Origin: Pseudomonas sp. GM74 | GTDB lineage: Bacteria > Pseudomonadota > Gammaproteobacteria > Pseudomonadales > Pseudomonadaceae | Reading direction: 5' to 3' | NCBI RefSeq assembly: GCF_000282455.1 | Contig: NZ_AKJG01000106.1 | Span: 1-64,000 of the forward strand | DNA: 64,000 nt | Shown here: positions 17,076 to 25,880 of the stretch, in pieces | Numbering within the stretch: the first letter of the stretch is position 1 | How the letters are laid out: every line of letters starts with the position of its first letter | Notes under the pieces: model-generated | What the model was told of the DNA's origin: nothing | Seen by the model: the letters and a program-made list of their open reading frames with translations, nothing else | Database searches by the model: none | Translations under genes and position numbers: made by a program

Positions 17076-18659
17076 TTACTGTTTGTTCGATTTCCCCAAT
17101 GCCTTGGCCACAAGCTGTTCGTAGAGCTCGGCGTAGGGTTCGACCGCCTTGCACCAGTTGAATGGTGCTGCCATGGCCCGGCAGCGCATGGCGTGCAGCA
17201 GGTCGGGAAAGGCGAACACTTTGAATGCGCGGCTCAGGGCCTCCTGGTAACTCTGCACCGTGGATTCATCGAACAGGAAACCGGTCACGCCGTTTTCGAT
17301 GGTGTCGGCCAGGCCACCGGTATTGCGTGCCACCGGCAACGAGCCGAAGCGCTGGGCGTACATCTGGCTCAGGCCGCAGGGTTCGTAACGCGAAGGCATC
17401 AGCAGGAAGTCGCTGCCGGCGAACATGCGCCGGGCGTCGGTTTCGTTGAAGCCGATGCGCACGCCGATCTGCCCGGGGAAACGCAGGGCGAGTTCGCGCA
17501 TCGATTGTTCTTCTTCCGGTTCGCCGCGACCGATGATCGCGATCTGGCCGCCGTTTTTGACGATGTATTCGGACACCGCCTCGGTCAGGTCCAGGCCTTT
17601 CTGGTAGACCAGGCGCGAAACCACGGCAAACAGCGGCCCTTCGGAGTCCTCCAGGCCAAACAGTTCGCGGACATGGGCGGCGTTCACGGCCTTGCCTTCC
17701 CAGTCGCCGATGCTGAACGGGCAGAACAGGTGCGGATCGGTCGCCGCATCCCAGCTTTCATCGATGCCGTTGGGAATGCCGCTGAGCAGGCCTTGCTGGG
17801 TCTTGGCGGCGAGGAACCCGTCCAGACCGCAGCCGAAATCCGGGGTGGTGATTTCCTGGGCGTAGGTCGCGCTGACCGTGGTGATGTGGCTCGAATAGGC
17901 CATGCCGGCCTTGAGGAACGACATCTTGCCGTAGAACTCCATGCCTTCCTGCTGCAGCGCGTGATGGGGGATGCCCAATTCGGGGCACGAACCCAGGCTG
18001 GTCACGCCCTGGTACGCCAGGTTGTGGATGGTGAACAGCGTCGGCGTGCGCTGCCCACGCCAGTGCATGTAGGCCGGTGCCAGGCCGGCGGGCCAGTCGT
18101 GGGCGTGCACCAGGTCCGGGCACCAATGGATCTGCGCGAGGTTGGCGGCAATATCGGCCGCCGCCAGGCCCAGGCGGGCGAAGCGGATATGGTTGTCCGG
18201 CCAGTCGCGGCCGTTGTTGGCGCCGTAGGGCGAACCTTCGCGCTCGTAGAGTTCGGGGCAGATCAGTACGTAAATGACCAGACCATCAGGCATGTCCATG
18301 CGCCCGATCTTGCACGGTGGCAGCGCGGCATGACCGCCAAGCTCGCCGATGATATGAATGGGGTTCTCGCTATGCAGCACTTGCGGGTAACCGGGGATCA
18401 ACACCCGTACATCGTGCAGATGGGCCATGGCCCGTGGCAGCGCCGCGGAGACGTCGCCCAGGCCACCGGTTTTCACCAGGTCGGCAATTTCCGAGGTGAC
18501 GAACAGGACTTTTTTACGGTTTGGATTGTGCTTGGCTGCCGGGGTCAGGGGCCTGGTGCCTGGAACGCTGACGGGTTGGGTGTTTGCGGCAGTAACGGCG
18601 CTCGATTCGCCGACCTGATGAGCACGCTCTCCCTGTATTTCCAAAGCCGTACTGATCAT
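17076..18659 (-). CDS. glgA: Glycogen synthase (ADP-glucose)
   Basis: GlgA is a GT5 glycosyltransferase that adds glucose from ADP-glucose to alpha-1,4-glucan. The N-terminal nucleotide-sugar motif KTGGLGDV follows VLFVTSEIADLV, preceded by a ~45-residue Ser/Thr/Pro-rich extension, and the C-terminal domain carries PSRYEPCGLSQMYA and NTGGLADT. The open frame is longer, but the ATG at 18659 (MISTALEIQG) has GGGAG six bases upstream and gives 527 aa. It leads the glgA-treZ-malQ-treY-DUF2934 operon. No glgC (ADP-glucose supply) is present, so its substrate must come from elsewhere. Confidence 0.95.
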   Translation of the reverse strand: MISTALEIQGERAHQVGESSAVTAANTQPVSVPGTRPLTPAAKHNPNRKKVLFVTSEIADLVKTGGLGDVSAALPRAMAHLHDVRVLIPGYPQVLHSENPIHIIGELGGHAALPPCKIGRMDMPDGLVIYVLICPELYEREGSPYGANNGRDWPDNHIRFARLGLAAADIAANLAQIHWCPDLVHAHDWPAGLAPAYMHWRGQRTPTLFTIHNLAYQGVTSLGSCPELGIPHHALQQEGMEFYGKMSFLKAGMAYSSHITTVSATYAQEITTPDFGCGLDGFLAAKTQQGLLSGIPNGIDESWDAATDPHLFCPFSIGDWEGKAVNAAHVRELFGLEDSEGPLFAVVSRLVYQKGLDLTEAVSEYIVKNGGQIAIIGRGEPEEEQSMRELALRFPGQIGVRIGFNETDARRMFAGSDFLLMPSRYEPCGLSQMYAQRFGSLPVARNTGGLADTIENGVTGFLFDESTVQSYQEALSRAFKVFAFPDLLHAMRCRAMAAPFNWCKAVEPYAELYEQLVAKALGKSNKQ

Positions 18660-19435
18660 ATGAATCTCCCGTGTTGTTGATCTAATTCTTAGGTCTGGCA
18701 AACGGTGTTCCATGGCCAATTCCCGTGGCCGGCGCAAACGCGCTGCGCATCAGTGAGCAAGCGCTGCCCAATGCGTCGAAGCAAAAGGGTTGAATCAGCC
18801 GTTGCAAAGATTGCACCAGTCGCAACGCACCTTCTTGTCAGAGGACCGATCGGGATTGGAAAAAGTTTCGACTATTTTTCCACTTTGTGACCGACCGGTT
18901 TCGCTTTTAGAAAATGAGTCTAGGCCAGAACTTAGAGCGGTAAAGGGCAGATGGCAAAATTGTTCGACAATCGGTTTGTAGCGGTACGGACGTGCCTGAT
19001 CGCAGTGCAAACGCCCCGACGAAGTGCATGTTTTTTTGCGTTTCGGCTTCAGAAAGTCATGGGGCAGTCACATAAATGTGCGCCGCGTTTTGATGTCGGT
19101 GCACTGTTGTGGTGCGTGCCTGGCAAGTCCCGCATTTGGCCGAACCACTGCCTTACTGCCCCCCTTGATGCCTAATACCGATCAGTTAGGCGAACCCGGA
19201 CGCTACGCCTTCCTTGTAGCAGCTGCCGAAGGCTGCGTCCGGCTGCGCAGCAGTCGTAAAATCGGAGTTCGCGGTACGTCAGAGAGATCGTGCAAGCCGG
19301 ATTTACGACTGCTACGCAGCCGGACGCAGGCTACGCCAGCTGCTACAGATTGCGTTGTGGATTAACTGATCGGCATTAACCTTGGGGCCTTGTTATAGTT
19401 CGGGCCTCATTTTTGCCCGCAAAAGGATCACTGGC
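18660..19435. other. Non-coding gap between divergent glgA and crotonase genes
   Basis: About 780 bp lie between the two divergent starts. It should hold the promoter of the glgA operon on the left and of the crotonase/nudC pair on the right. The middle (about 18830-19080) is less GC-rich than the flanking genes, as expected of regulatory DNA. No open frame here has a convincing start or composition. The right part contains the large inverted repeat at 19215-19347. I cannot name a sigma-factor motif with confidence. Confidence 0.6.
19215..19347. repeat. 46-base imperfect inverted repeat
   Basis: Arms at 19215-19260 and 19302-19347 are complementary over 46 bases with four mismatches and a 41-base spacer. 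The arm sequence (TGTAGCAGCTGCCGAAGGCT onward) is unlike the GAGCGGGCTTGCTCGCGAA REPs elsewhere but resembles the fragments at 5-31 and near 24725, so it is a second dispersed repeat class. It lies about 90 bp upstream of the crotonase start. Confidence 0.85.
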
Positions 19436-20248
19436 ATGTCTCAGTACACAGCGTTCACCGTCGAACTGGTCGATAAAGTCGCCCATGTGCAGATCAACCG
19501 CCCGGAAAAGATCAACTCGATGAACGCGGCGTTCTGGAGTGAGATCGTCGAGATCTTCCGGTGGATCGACGACACCGATGAAGTGCGCGTGGTGGTCCTC
19601 AGCGGCGCAGGCAAACATTTCTCCTCGGGGATCGATCTGATGATGCTGGCCGGTGTGGCCAATGAACTGGGCAAGGACGTCGGACGCAATGCGCGCCTGT
19701 TGCGACGCAAGATCCTCACCCTGCAAGCGTCGTTCAATGCCGTCGATAACTGCCGCAAACCGGTGCTTGCGGCCATTCAGGGTTACTGCCTGGGGGGCGC
19801 CATCGACCTGATTGCCGCGTGCGACATGCGTTATGCCGCCGAGGACGCACAGTTTTCGATCAAGGAAATCGACATCGGCATGGCCGCCGACGTGGGCACG
19901 CTGCAACGCTTGCCGCGGATCATCGGTGACGGCATGCTGCGCGAACTGGCTTACACTGGTCGCACCTTCGGCGCCGATGAAGCGCGGGGCATGGGCCTGG
20001 TCAATCGCGTCTACAGCGACAGCGCCAGCCTGCTCGACGGCGTCATGGGCATTGCCTACGCAATCGCCAGCAAGTCGCCGATCGCCGTCACCGGCACCAA
20101 GGAGATGATCAGCTACATGCGTGACCATCGCATCGATGACGGCCTCGAATACATCGCCACCTGGAACGCCGCCATGCTGCAATCGACCGATCTGCGCGTG
20201 GCCATGGCCGCCCATATGAGCAAACAGAAACCCGAATTTCTGGATTGA
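19436..20248 (+). CDS. Crotonase-family delta3,5-delta2,4-dienoyl-CoA isomerase-like protein
   Basis: A crotonase-fold acyl-CoA enzyme of 270 aa. The oxyanion-hole elements are SGAGKHFSSGIDLMML (near 58) and GYCLGGAIDLIAACD (near 115). The stretch IKEIDIGMAADVGTLQRLP closely resembles animal ECH1, including the two acidic residues that move the double bonds, so isomerisation of 3,5-dienoyl-CoA intermediates during degradation of odd-position unsaturated fatty acids is the best guess; hydratase activity is less likely. The ATG at 19436, with AAGGA upstream, is preferred to an upstream in-frame ATG. It lies six bases before nudC and is probably co-transcribed with it. Confidence 0.85.
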   Translation: MSQYTAFTVELVDKVAHVQINRPEKINSMNAAFWSEIVEIFRWIDDTDEVRVVVLSGAGKHFSSGIDLMMLAGVANELGKDVGRNARLLRRKILTLQASFNAVDNCRKPVLAAIQGYCLGGAIDLIAACDMRYAAEDAQFSIKEIDIGMAADVGTLQRLPRIIGDGMLRELAYTGRTFGADEARGMGLVNRVYSDSASLLDGVMGIAYAIASKSPIAVTGTKEMISYMRDHRIDDGLEYIATWNAAMLQSTDLRVAMAAHMSKQKPEFLD

Positions 20249-20254
20249 TTAACC

Positions 20255-21085
20255 ATGATTCCTCGCTGGACCACCGCAGTACTGGACACCGACCAACCCG
20301 GCGGCTGGGCCGTCGCGCGCAGCCCCGAAGGCTTTCTGTTCGATGACAATGGCGCATTGTTCCCGCGTGAATGGCTCAAGCGCCAGGACCTGTCGATTCT
20401 CGCCGAGCATGGCATCGGTCATCTCGATGGCGAGCCGGTCTATCTGCTGGAATTGCGCAGTCACAGCGAAGTGCCGGGTTGCAACTGGAAAGGCCTGCGG
20501 GCGTTCATGCTCGAAGGCGATCACACGGTCTACAAGGTGCTCGGTTACGCCGCACAGATCGGCACCTGGGCCCGCGAGCACCGCTTTTGCGGTAACTGCG
20601 GTCAGGCCATGACCCAGGTACCGCGCGAACGGGCGATGTATTGCCAGCCGTGCGATCTGCGCAGCTACCCGCGGATTTCGCCGAGCATGATCGTACTGGT
20701 GACTCGAGGCGATGAAGTGCTGTTGGCACGCTCACCGCGTTTTGTCAGCGGTGTCTACAGCACATTGGCGGGGTTCGCCGAGCCGGGCGAATCGGCCGAG
20801 GACTGCCTGGTTCGCGAGGTGCGCGAAGAGGTGAGCATCGAGGTCAGGAACATCCAGTACATGGGTAGCCAGTGCTGGCCGTTCCCGCACTCGATGATGC
20901 TCGGCTTTCACGCCGAATATGCCGGTGGCGAGATCGTCTGTCAGGAAGACGAGATCGAGGACGCCCAGTGGTTCAACGTGCACGAGCTGCCGCCGTTGCC
21001 GGCGTCACGCTCGATTGCCCGTTACCTGATCGACGTCTACGTGGCCCGGCGTTTAGGCCACGCTGAACCAGTGCTGCCAGGCTAG
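20255..21085 (+). CDS. nudC: NAD(H) diphosphatase (Nudix)
   Basis: NudC cleaves NAD(H) to NMN(H) and AMP and can remove NAD caps from RNA. The 276-aa protein has the zinc ribbon CGNCG...CQPC (near 110-131), a Nudix box [20 protein letters not shown], and the NADH-specificity signature just after it. That signature reads SQCWPFPHS, where the usual form is SQPWPFPxS, so one Pro is replaced by Cys. The start lies six bases after the crotonase stop with no strong Shine-Dalgarno, suggesting coupling. The 3' end overlaps the convergent TSUP gene by 33 bp. Confidence 0.92.
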   Translation: MIPRWTTAVLDTDQPGGWAVARSPEGFLFDDNGALFPREWLKRQDLSILAEHGIGHLDGEPVYLLELRSHSEVPGCNWKGLRAFMLEGDHTVYKVLGYAAQIGTWAREHRFCGNCGQAMTQVPRERAMYCQPCDLRSYPRISPSMIVLVTRGDEVLLARSPRFVSGVYSTLAGFAEPGESAEDCLVREVREEVSIEVRNIQYMGSQCWPFPHSMMLGFHAEYAGGEIVCQEDEIEDAQWFNVHELPPLPASRSIARYLIDVYVARRLGHAEPVLPG

Positions 21086-21832
21086 GCGTACGGTCAGGCC
21101 CAGCACCACGGTGATGAACACCGGGCGAATGAATTTCGCGCCGCCACTGATGGCGGTGCGGGCGCCGAAGAAGGCGCCGACCATCAACGACGAGCCCATG
21201 CACAGGCCGATGACCCAGTCCACCTGACCGGAAAAGATGAAGATCGACAGCGCTGCCGCGTTGCTGACGAAGTTCATGCTGCGCGCCACGCCGCTGGCCT
21301 TGACCAGGTCGATGGGGTAGAGCAGCAGGCTGCTCACGGTCCAGAACGCGCCCGTGCCCGGACCGGCCACGCCGTCATAGAAACCGAGGCTGAAGCCTTG
21401 GGTCGACTGCCACTTTTTCTTGATCGGTGCCTCGCTGTCCAGCGGCGCTTTCGGCGTGCCGCCGAACAACAGGTAAACGCCACAGGCGAAGACGATCACC
21501 GGCAGCATTTTGTTCAGCCATTCTGCTGGCAGGTAATGGGCGACCACGGCACCGGTCAGCGCGCCGACCAGGGTACCGACGATGGCGTGCACCCATTGCG
21601 CGGGGTGGAACAGCTTGCGCCGGTAGAAGGTGAAACTGGCAATGGCCGATCCGAAGGTCGAACTGAGCTTGTTGGTGCCCAGCACCAGGTGCGGCGGCAG
21701 GCCGGCGGTCAACAGGGCCGGGGTGGTCAGCAGCCCACCGCCACCGGCGATGGCGTCGATGAAACCGGCAACAAAAGCGACTAAGGCCAGGATGGCCAGG
21801 GTGGAGAGGTCAACGCTGAGTTCGAAAGGCAT
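21053..21832 (-). CDS. TSUP (TauE/SafE) family membrane transporter
   Basis: A 259-aa, highly hydrophobic protein of the TSUP/DUF81 family, whose members move sulfite, sulfoacetate or other small organosulfur anions. The family-typical [19 protein letters not shown] repeat start is at residues 23-41, with matching [14 protein letters not shown] in the second half, giving about eight membrane segments. The ATG at 21832 follows a frame with few alternatives. The gene converges on nudC and overlaps its last 33 bases. Nothing nearby indicates the substrate. Confidence 0.85.
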   Translation of the reverse strand: MPFELSVDLSTLAILALVAFVAGFIDAIAGGGGLLTTPALLTAGLPPHLVLGTNKLSSTFGSAIASFTFYRRKLFHPAQWVHAIVGTLVGALTGAVVAHYLPAEWLNKMLPVIVFACGVYLLFGGTPKAPLDSEAPIKKKWQSTQGFSLGFYDGVAGPGTGAFWTVSSLLLYPIDLVKASGVARSMNFVSNAAALSIFIFSGQVDWVIGLCMGSSLMVGAFFGARTAISGGAKFIRPVFITVVLGLTVRLAWQHWFSVA

Positions 21833-21912
21833 GGGATCGGCTTATTCGGCGGGTGCAGAAAGAGGCTGCGGGGAAGGGGCGACATCTTACTCACCTGTAC
21901 AACACAAAACCA

Positions 21913-22019
21913 ATGTGGGAGCGGCGGTGCGACGATTCGACTTGCTCGCGAAAGCGGTGTGTCAGCCAACGTCAATGTTGGATCTGATGGCCCCTTCGCG
22001 AGCAAGCCCGCTCCCACAT
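21913..22019. repeat. REPIN with unlike arms
   Basis: The left arm (21913-21952, 40 bases) carries the long REP form with GGCGGTGCGACGATTCGA inserted in the head; the right arm (21995-22019, 25 bases) is the short form. The ends pair, leaving the extra 15 bases of the left arm unmatched. Confidence 0.85.
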
Positions 22020-22032
22020 TTTGGATCAGTGT

Positions 22033-22509
22033 TTACAGGCCAAGATCCGACAGGCTTGGATGATCGTCAGGTCGACGCCCCAGCGGCCAGTGGAACTTGC
22101 GCTCGCTTTCCTTGATCGGCATGTCGTTGATGCAGGCGAAGCGGTGGGCCATCAGGCCGTCCTCGTTGAACTCCCAGTTTTCGTTGCCATATGAGCGGAA
22201 CCAGTTGCCCGAATCGTCGTGCCATTCATAGGCATAACGCACGGCAATGCGATTGTCGGTAAATGCCCAGAGCTCCTTGATCAGTCGGTAGTTCAGCTCC
22301 CTGGCCCATTTGCGGGTCAGGAAGCCTTTGGCTTCTTCGCGGTTGTGGGCGAACTCGGCGCGGTTACGCCATTGGGTGTCCAGGGTATAGGCCAGGGACA
22401 CGCGCTCCGGGTCCCGGGAGTTCCAGCCGTCTTCGGCCAAGCGAACTTTTTCAATGGCCGATTCACGGGTGAAAGGGGGTAATGGCGGACGAACTTCGGC
22501 ATTAGACAT
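22033..22509 (-). CDS. DUF1348 / SnoaL-like (NTF2 fold) protein
   Basis: A 158-aa soluble protein of the nuclear transport factor 2-like superfamily. It has the strongly conserved DUF1348 stretches [29 protein letters not shown] and [24 protein letters not shown]. The biochemical function is unknown; the fold usually makes a small-molecule binding cup. The ATG at 22509 with GGAGA upstream is preferred over the longer open frame. It follows the TetR gene by 56 bp on the same strand, so the two probably form one unit controlled by the palindrome at 23142-23155. A detoxification or stress role is a guess from that pairing. Confidence 0.85.
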   Translation of the reverse strand: MSNAEVRPPLPPFTRESAIEKVRLAEDGWNSRDPERVSLAYTLDTQWRNRAEFAHNREEAKGFLTRKWARELNYRLIKELWAFTDNRIAVRYAYEWHDDSGNWFRSYGNENWEFNEDGLMAHRFACINDMPIKESERKFHWPLGRRPDDHPSLSDLGL

Positions 22510-22565
22510 TTCAAGTCTCCGTATCAAGTTAAAGTTCCAACATTGTGTCGAGCTTGATTGAGTGG

Positions 22566-23129
22566 CTACAGGTCCAATAACTTTCGCGCCATGCATTGCG
22601 CATTATCGGCGGCACTGTGATCACCCATTACAAGCGCCACGGTAATGGCACCATCGATCAGGATCAGCAGCTGTCTGGCCAGCCTCTGCGGATCCTCGGC
22701 ACCATGTTCGGTACACAGCTCGCACAGGTAGTCGAGCAGCTTCTGTTTATGTTCTTTGGCGATCAGGCGCACCGGGTCTTGCGGGTCGCCGGTCTCGCCG
22801 CTGGTGTTGATGAAAGCGCAGCCACGGAAACCTTCGGAGGCGAACCACGACTTGAGTACGGTAAACAGGTTGAGCAGTCGCTCGGCCGGGGTTTGTGCCT
22901 GGCCGACTGCGCCTCTGTACCAGTGCATCCAGCGCTGGTCGCGGCGTTGCAGGGCGGCCACCACCAGTTCGTCCTTGTTGGCGAAGTAGCGGTAGACGCT
23001 TTTTCTGGAGACGCCGGCGGTTTTCACCAGAAGATCCATGCCAGTGGCGGCTATGCCACTTTTGTAGATCAACTTTTCGGTGACATCCAGAATGATGTCG
23101 CGTGTGTCATTGCTATTGATTTCGTTCAT
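22566..23129 (-). CDS. TetR-family transcriptional regulator
   Basis: A 187-aa repressor-type protein. The N-terminal helix-turn-helix runs from [20 protein letters not shown] through [20 protein letters not shown]; the C-terminal part ([16 protein letters not shown]) resembles TetR members that sense small lipophilic or electrophilic compounds. The open frame extends through a REP element to 23516, but the ATG at 23129 gives the normal length and places the operator-like palindrome 13-26 bases upstream. Autoregulation together with the downstream DUF1348 gene is inferred. Confidence 0.88.
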   Translation of the reverse strand: MNEINSNDTRDIILDVTEKLIYKSGIAATGMDLLVKTAGVSRKSVYRYFANKDELVVAALQRRDQRWMHWYRGAVGQAQTPAERLLNLFTVLKSWFASEGFRGCAFINTSGETGDPQDPVRLIAKEHKQKLLDYLCELCTEHGAEDPQRLARQLLILIDGAITVALVMGDHSAADNAQCMARKLLDL

Positions 23130-23141
23130 GTGGCTAACAGT

Positions 23142-23155
23142 AGAACGATCGTTCT
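23142..23155. promoter_or_regulatory. Palindromic operator of the TetR gene
   Basis: AGAACGATCGTTCT is a perfect 14-bp palindrome ending 12 bases before the TetR start. Symmetric sites with this AACGATCGTT form are typical TetR-family operators. It probably overlaps the promoter and allows autorepression. Confidence 0.75.
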
Positions 23156-23195
23156 CCTTGGTCAATCGATATTTTTGTAGTGCCTGATAAATGGT

Positions 23196-23292
23196 CTTCG
23201 CGAGCAAGTCGAATCGTCGCACCGCCGCTCCCACATTTGAAATGCGTTCCCCTGTGGGAGCGGCGGTGCGACGATTCGACTTGCTCGCGAAG
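23196..23292. repeat. Perfect 40-base REP inverted pair (long form)
   Basis: Arms at 23196-23235 and 23253-23292 are perfectly complementary over 40 bases with a 17-base spacer. Both carry the long head with GTGCGACGATTCGAC. It lies between the divergent TetR and pssA genes. Confidence 0.92.
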
Positions 23293-23376
23293 AGGGCATT
23301 ACAGACAGTAACAAGACCCGAACCCAGCGATGGTGTAAGCTCTTGGGTTCTTCGGATTCGACCCATTGCGAGCCCT

Positions 23377-24720
23377 ATGCCGTCGCTTTTCAAACGCTCC
23401 CTGCTGCCCAAGTTGCGCAGTTTTCCGCTGACGGCCGATGCCGTCAGCGTCCTCTCCGGCGCTGCCGAATTCCGTGGTTGCCTGCTGGAGAAAATCGCCA
23501 GCGCGACCCGGCGCATCTATATCGTTGCGCTGTACCTGCAACAGGATGAAGCCGGCCAGGAAATTCTCGATGCCTTGCACGCGGCCAAACTGGCGCGTCC
23601 GGACCTGGACGTGGTGGTCGTCGTCGACTGGCTGCGCGCCCAGCGCGGCCTGATCGGTGCCGGCAAGCAACCGGGCAACTCCGCCTGGTATCAGGAAATG
23701 ACCCGCACCCATGCCAGCGAAGTGCCGATCTACGGCGTCCCGGTCCAAACCCGCGAACTGTTCGGTGTGTTGCATCTTAAAGGCTTCGTGATCGATGACT
23801 GTGTGATCTACAGCGGCGCGAGCCTGAACAACGTCTATCTGCACAAGTTCGACAAGTACCGCTACGACCGCTATCACCTGCTGCACAATCGTGAACTGGC
23901 CGATTCGATGCAGCACCTGGTGCAGCACGGCCTGGTGGCGTCCAAGGCGGTGCACCGCCTCGACCTGCCGAACCTGCCGACCACCCGCAGCCTGCGCCAT
24001 GATATCGGTGACCTGCGCAGCCGTCTCAAGCACGCGGCGTACGACACCACGCGGGGCACCACCGACAGGACCGGTCTGTCCGTCAGCCCGCTGCTCGGCG
24101 TCGGCAAGAACAATCCGCTGAACCGGGTGATCTGCGAACTGATCGCCAGCGCCCAGCAGCAACTGACCATTTGCACCCCGTACTTCAACCTGCCGCTGGC
24201 GATCATCCGCGAGCTCAACCGCGCACTGGCCCGTGGGGTGAAGATCGACATTGTGGTCGGCGACAAGACGGCCAACGACTTCTACATTCCGCCGAGCGAA
24301 CCGTTCCGGGTCATTTCGGCGCTGCCGTACCTGTACGAGATCAGCTTGCGCCGGTTTGCCAAGCGTCATCAGCGCAACATCGACAGCGGGCAGTTGAACC
24401 TGCACCTGTGGCGTGATGGCGACAACACCTACCACCTCAAGGGCATGTGGATCGACCGGCGCTATACCTTGCTGACCGGCAACAATCTCAACCCCCGGGC
24501 GTTTCGACTCGATCTGGAAAACGCTTTGCTGATCGATGATCCCCATGGCGAGCTGCTGGAGCCGCGTCGTAAAGAGCTGGTAGAGATCTTCCAGCACACC
24601 CGGCGAATCGAGCAATTCCAGAATCTGGAAACCCTGGCCGAATACCCGGCGGGCGTGGCCAAGTTCCTCAAGCGTGTGAGTCGCGTGCGGATCGAGCGGT
24701 TGCTCTACCGCATCCTCTGA
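23377..24720 (+). CDS. pssA: CDP-diacylglycerol--serine O-phosphatidyltransferase
   Basis: PssA makes phosphatidylserine from CDP-diacylglycerol and serine, the committed step to phosphatidylethanolamine. The 447-aa protein is the phospholipase D-type enzyme of gammaproteobacteria: two HKD motifs, HLKGFVIDD (near 131) and HLKGMWIDRR (near 352), the latter followed by TGNNLNPRAF. Length matches the E. coli enzyme (about 451 aa); like that protein it lacks membrane helices and would act at the inner membrane surface. The ATG at 23377 (MPSLFKRSLLPKL) removes an upstream extension translated from the REP pair. Confidence 0.93.
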   Translation: MPSLFKRSLLPKLRSFPLTADAVSVLSGAAEFRGCLLEKIASATRRIYIVALYLQQDEAGQEILDALHAAKLARPDLDVVVVVDWLRAQRGLIGAGKQPGNSAWYQEMTRTHASEVPIYGVPVQTRELFGVLHLKGFVIDDCVIYSGASLNNVYLHKFDKYRYDRYHLLHNRELADSMQHLVQHGLVASKAVHRLDLPNLPTTRSLRHDIGDLRSRLKHAAYDTTRGTTDRTGLSVSPLLGVGKNNPLNRVICELIASAQQQLTICTPYFNLPLAIIRELNRALARGVKIDIVVGDKTANDFYIPPSEPFRVISALPYLYEISLRRFAKRHQRNIDSGQLNLHLWRDGDNTYHLKGMWIDRRYTLLTGNNLNPRAFRLDLENALLIDDPHGELLEPRRKELVEIFQHTRRIEQFQNLETLAEYPAGVAKFLKRVSRVRIERLLYRIL

Positions 24721-24723
24721 AAA

Positions 24724-24775
24724 AGATCGCAGCCTGCGGCGACTGACGCCTTCGCGGGCAAGCCCGCTCCCACAA
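24724..24775. repeat. Two repeat fragments after pssA
   Basis: A fragment of the GATCGCAGCCTGCGGC class (from 24725) is followed by a single REP arm (24752-24775) containing the palindrome GCGGGCAAGCCCGC. No matching second arm is present. Confidence 0.7.
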
Positions 24776-24848
24776 GGGATCTGCGTTGAGCGGGTGGTTT
24801 CGGCTAATATGCCCCCCACTCAAACAAGAACAGGGCTTGCCGCGATCC

Positions 24849-25865
24849 ATGTCGGAAAAAGACACCATCTCCATTCAACTGGTGCGTGAAGCACTGTTGC
24901 AAAGCTGCGCGCCGGGCATTGCCACGGATGAGGTGTTGAGCAAGGTTGGTATCGACCCACAGCTGCTGGGCAGCACCGACGCCCGTGTTCCGGCCACGGC
25001 TTATGCGCGGCTGTGGCGGTTACTGGCCCGGCGCGGGGATGATGAGTTCTTTGGCATGGACCCGCGCAAACTCAAATCCGGCAGCTTCGCGTTCCTGTGT
25101 CGCAGCGCCATGCTTGAGCCCAACGTGGCGGCGGGAGTGGCCAGCGGCCTGGGGTTCCTGTCGCTGATCCTCGAACACCTGCCGGCGCAGTTGGTGCGTC
25201 AGCAAAGCCTGGCGGAAATCGTCCTGCTGGAGGACGACAAGGACCCGCGCCGGGCCTTCACCTATTTCACCTACTGGATGATCGTGCACGGTGTTGCCTG
25301 CTGGCTGGCAGGGCGACGGATTCCGATCCTGGCCATCGAACTGCGCTGTTCGAAGCCGGATTTCTGCGATGACTATCAGGTGATGTTTTCCGAGAACCTA
25401 CGCTTCGACCGCCCGCGGACGCGGATGATTTTCTCCGCCGATTGCCTGGACCTGCCCATCAAGCGCAGCCCTGAAGAACTCGAGCGATTCCTGGCTCGTG
25501 CGCCGGCGAACATTCTGGTCAAGTACCGCGATCCGCAGAGCCTGGCCAGCCGCATCAAACACGACCTGCGCCATCTGCCGGCCGAACACTGGCCGGAAAC
25601 CGAAGCCCTGGCGCAACGCCTGTGCATGTCGGCTTCAACCTTGCGCCGCCGACTGGCCGAAGAAGGGCAAACCTATCAAGGCCTCAAGGACGGCGTGCGC
25701 AAGGAGCTGGCAATCGTCTGGTTGGCCGAGCCGGCGATCAGCTTCAGTGAAATCGCCACGCGGCTGGGGTTCGCTGACGTCAGTTCGTTCTACAAGGCGT
25801 TTCGCAAGTGGTCGGGGTCAAATCCGGGGCATTACCGCAGCCTGATTCTCAATGACACCGAGTGA
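24849..25865 (+). CDS. AraC-family transcriptional regulator
   Basis: A 338-aa regulator. Residues 1-220 resemble the Arabinose_bd-like N-terminal domain common in Pseudomonas AraC proteins (GFLSLILEHLPAQL..., then DYQVMFSENLRFDRPRTRMIF). The C-terminal double helix-turn-helix includes LCMSASTLRRRLAEEGQTYQ and ISFSEIATRLGFADVSSFYK. The chosen ATG (24849) follows a hydrophilic, family-typical start MSEKDTISIQL; an upstream in-frame ATG at 24786 would add an unlikely 21 residues. Downstream genes are convergent and pssA is upstream, so the target is unclear; a distant target or one reached through a secreted signal is possible. Confidence 0.88.
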   Translation: MSEKDTISIQLVREALLQSCAPGIATDEVLSKVGIDPQLLGSTDARVPATAYARLWRLLARRGDDEFFGMDPRKLKSGSFAFLCRSAMLEPNVAAGVASGLGFLSLILEHLPAQLVRQQSLAEIVLLEDDKDPRRAFTYFTYWMIVHGVACWLAGRRIPILAIELRCSKPDFCDDYQVMFSENLRFDRPRTRMIFSADCLDLPIKRSPEELERFLARAPANILVKYRDPQSLASRIKHDLRHLPAEHWPETEALAQRLCMSASTLRRRLAEEGQTYQGLKDGVRKELAIVWLAEPAISFSEIATRLGFADVSSFYKAFRKWSGSNPGHYRSLILNDTE

Positions 25866-25880
25866 ATTGCTCGCAGGTTT

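Noticed and set aside
18705-19365. Several small open frames in the glgA/crotonase gap
   Set aside because: They overlap one another, lack Shine-Dalgarno sequences and partly translate the inverted repeat.
21913-23292. CRISPR array from repeated palindromes
   Set aside because: The repeats are inverted pairs of REP arms with irregular spacing and no cas genes.
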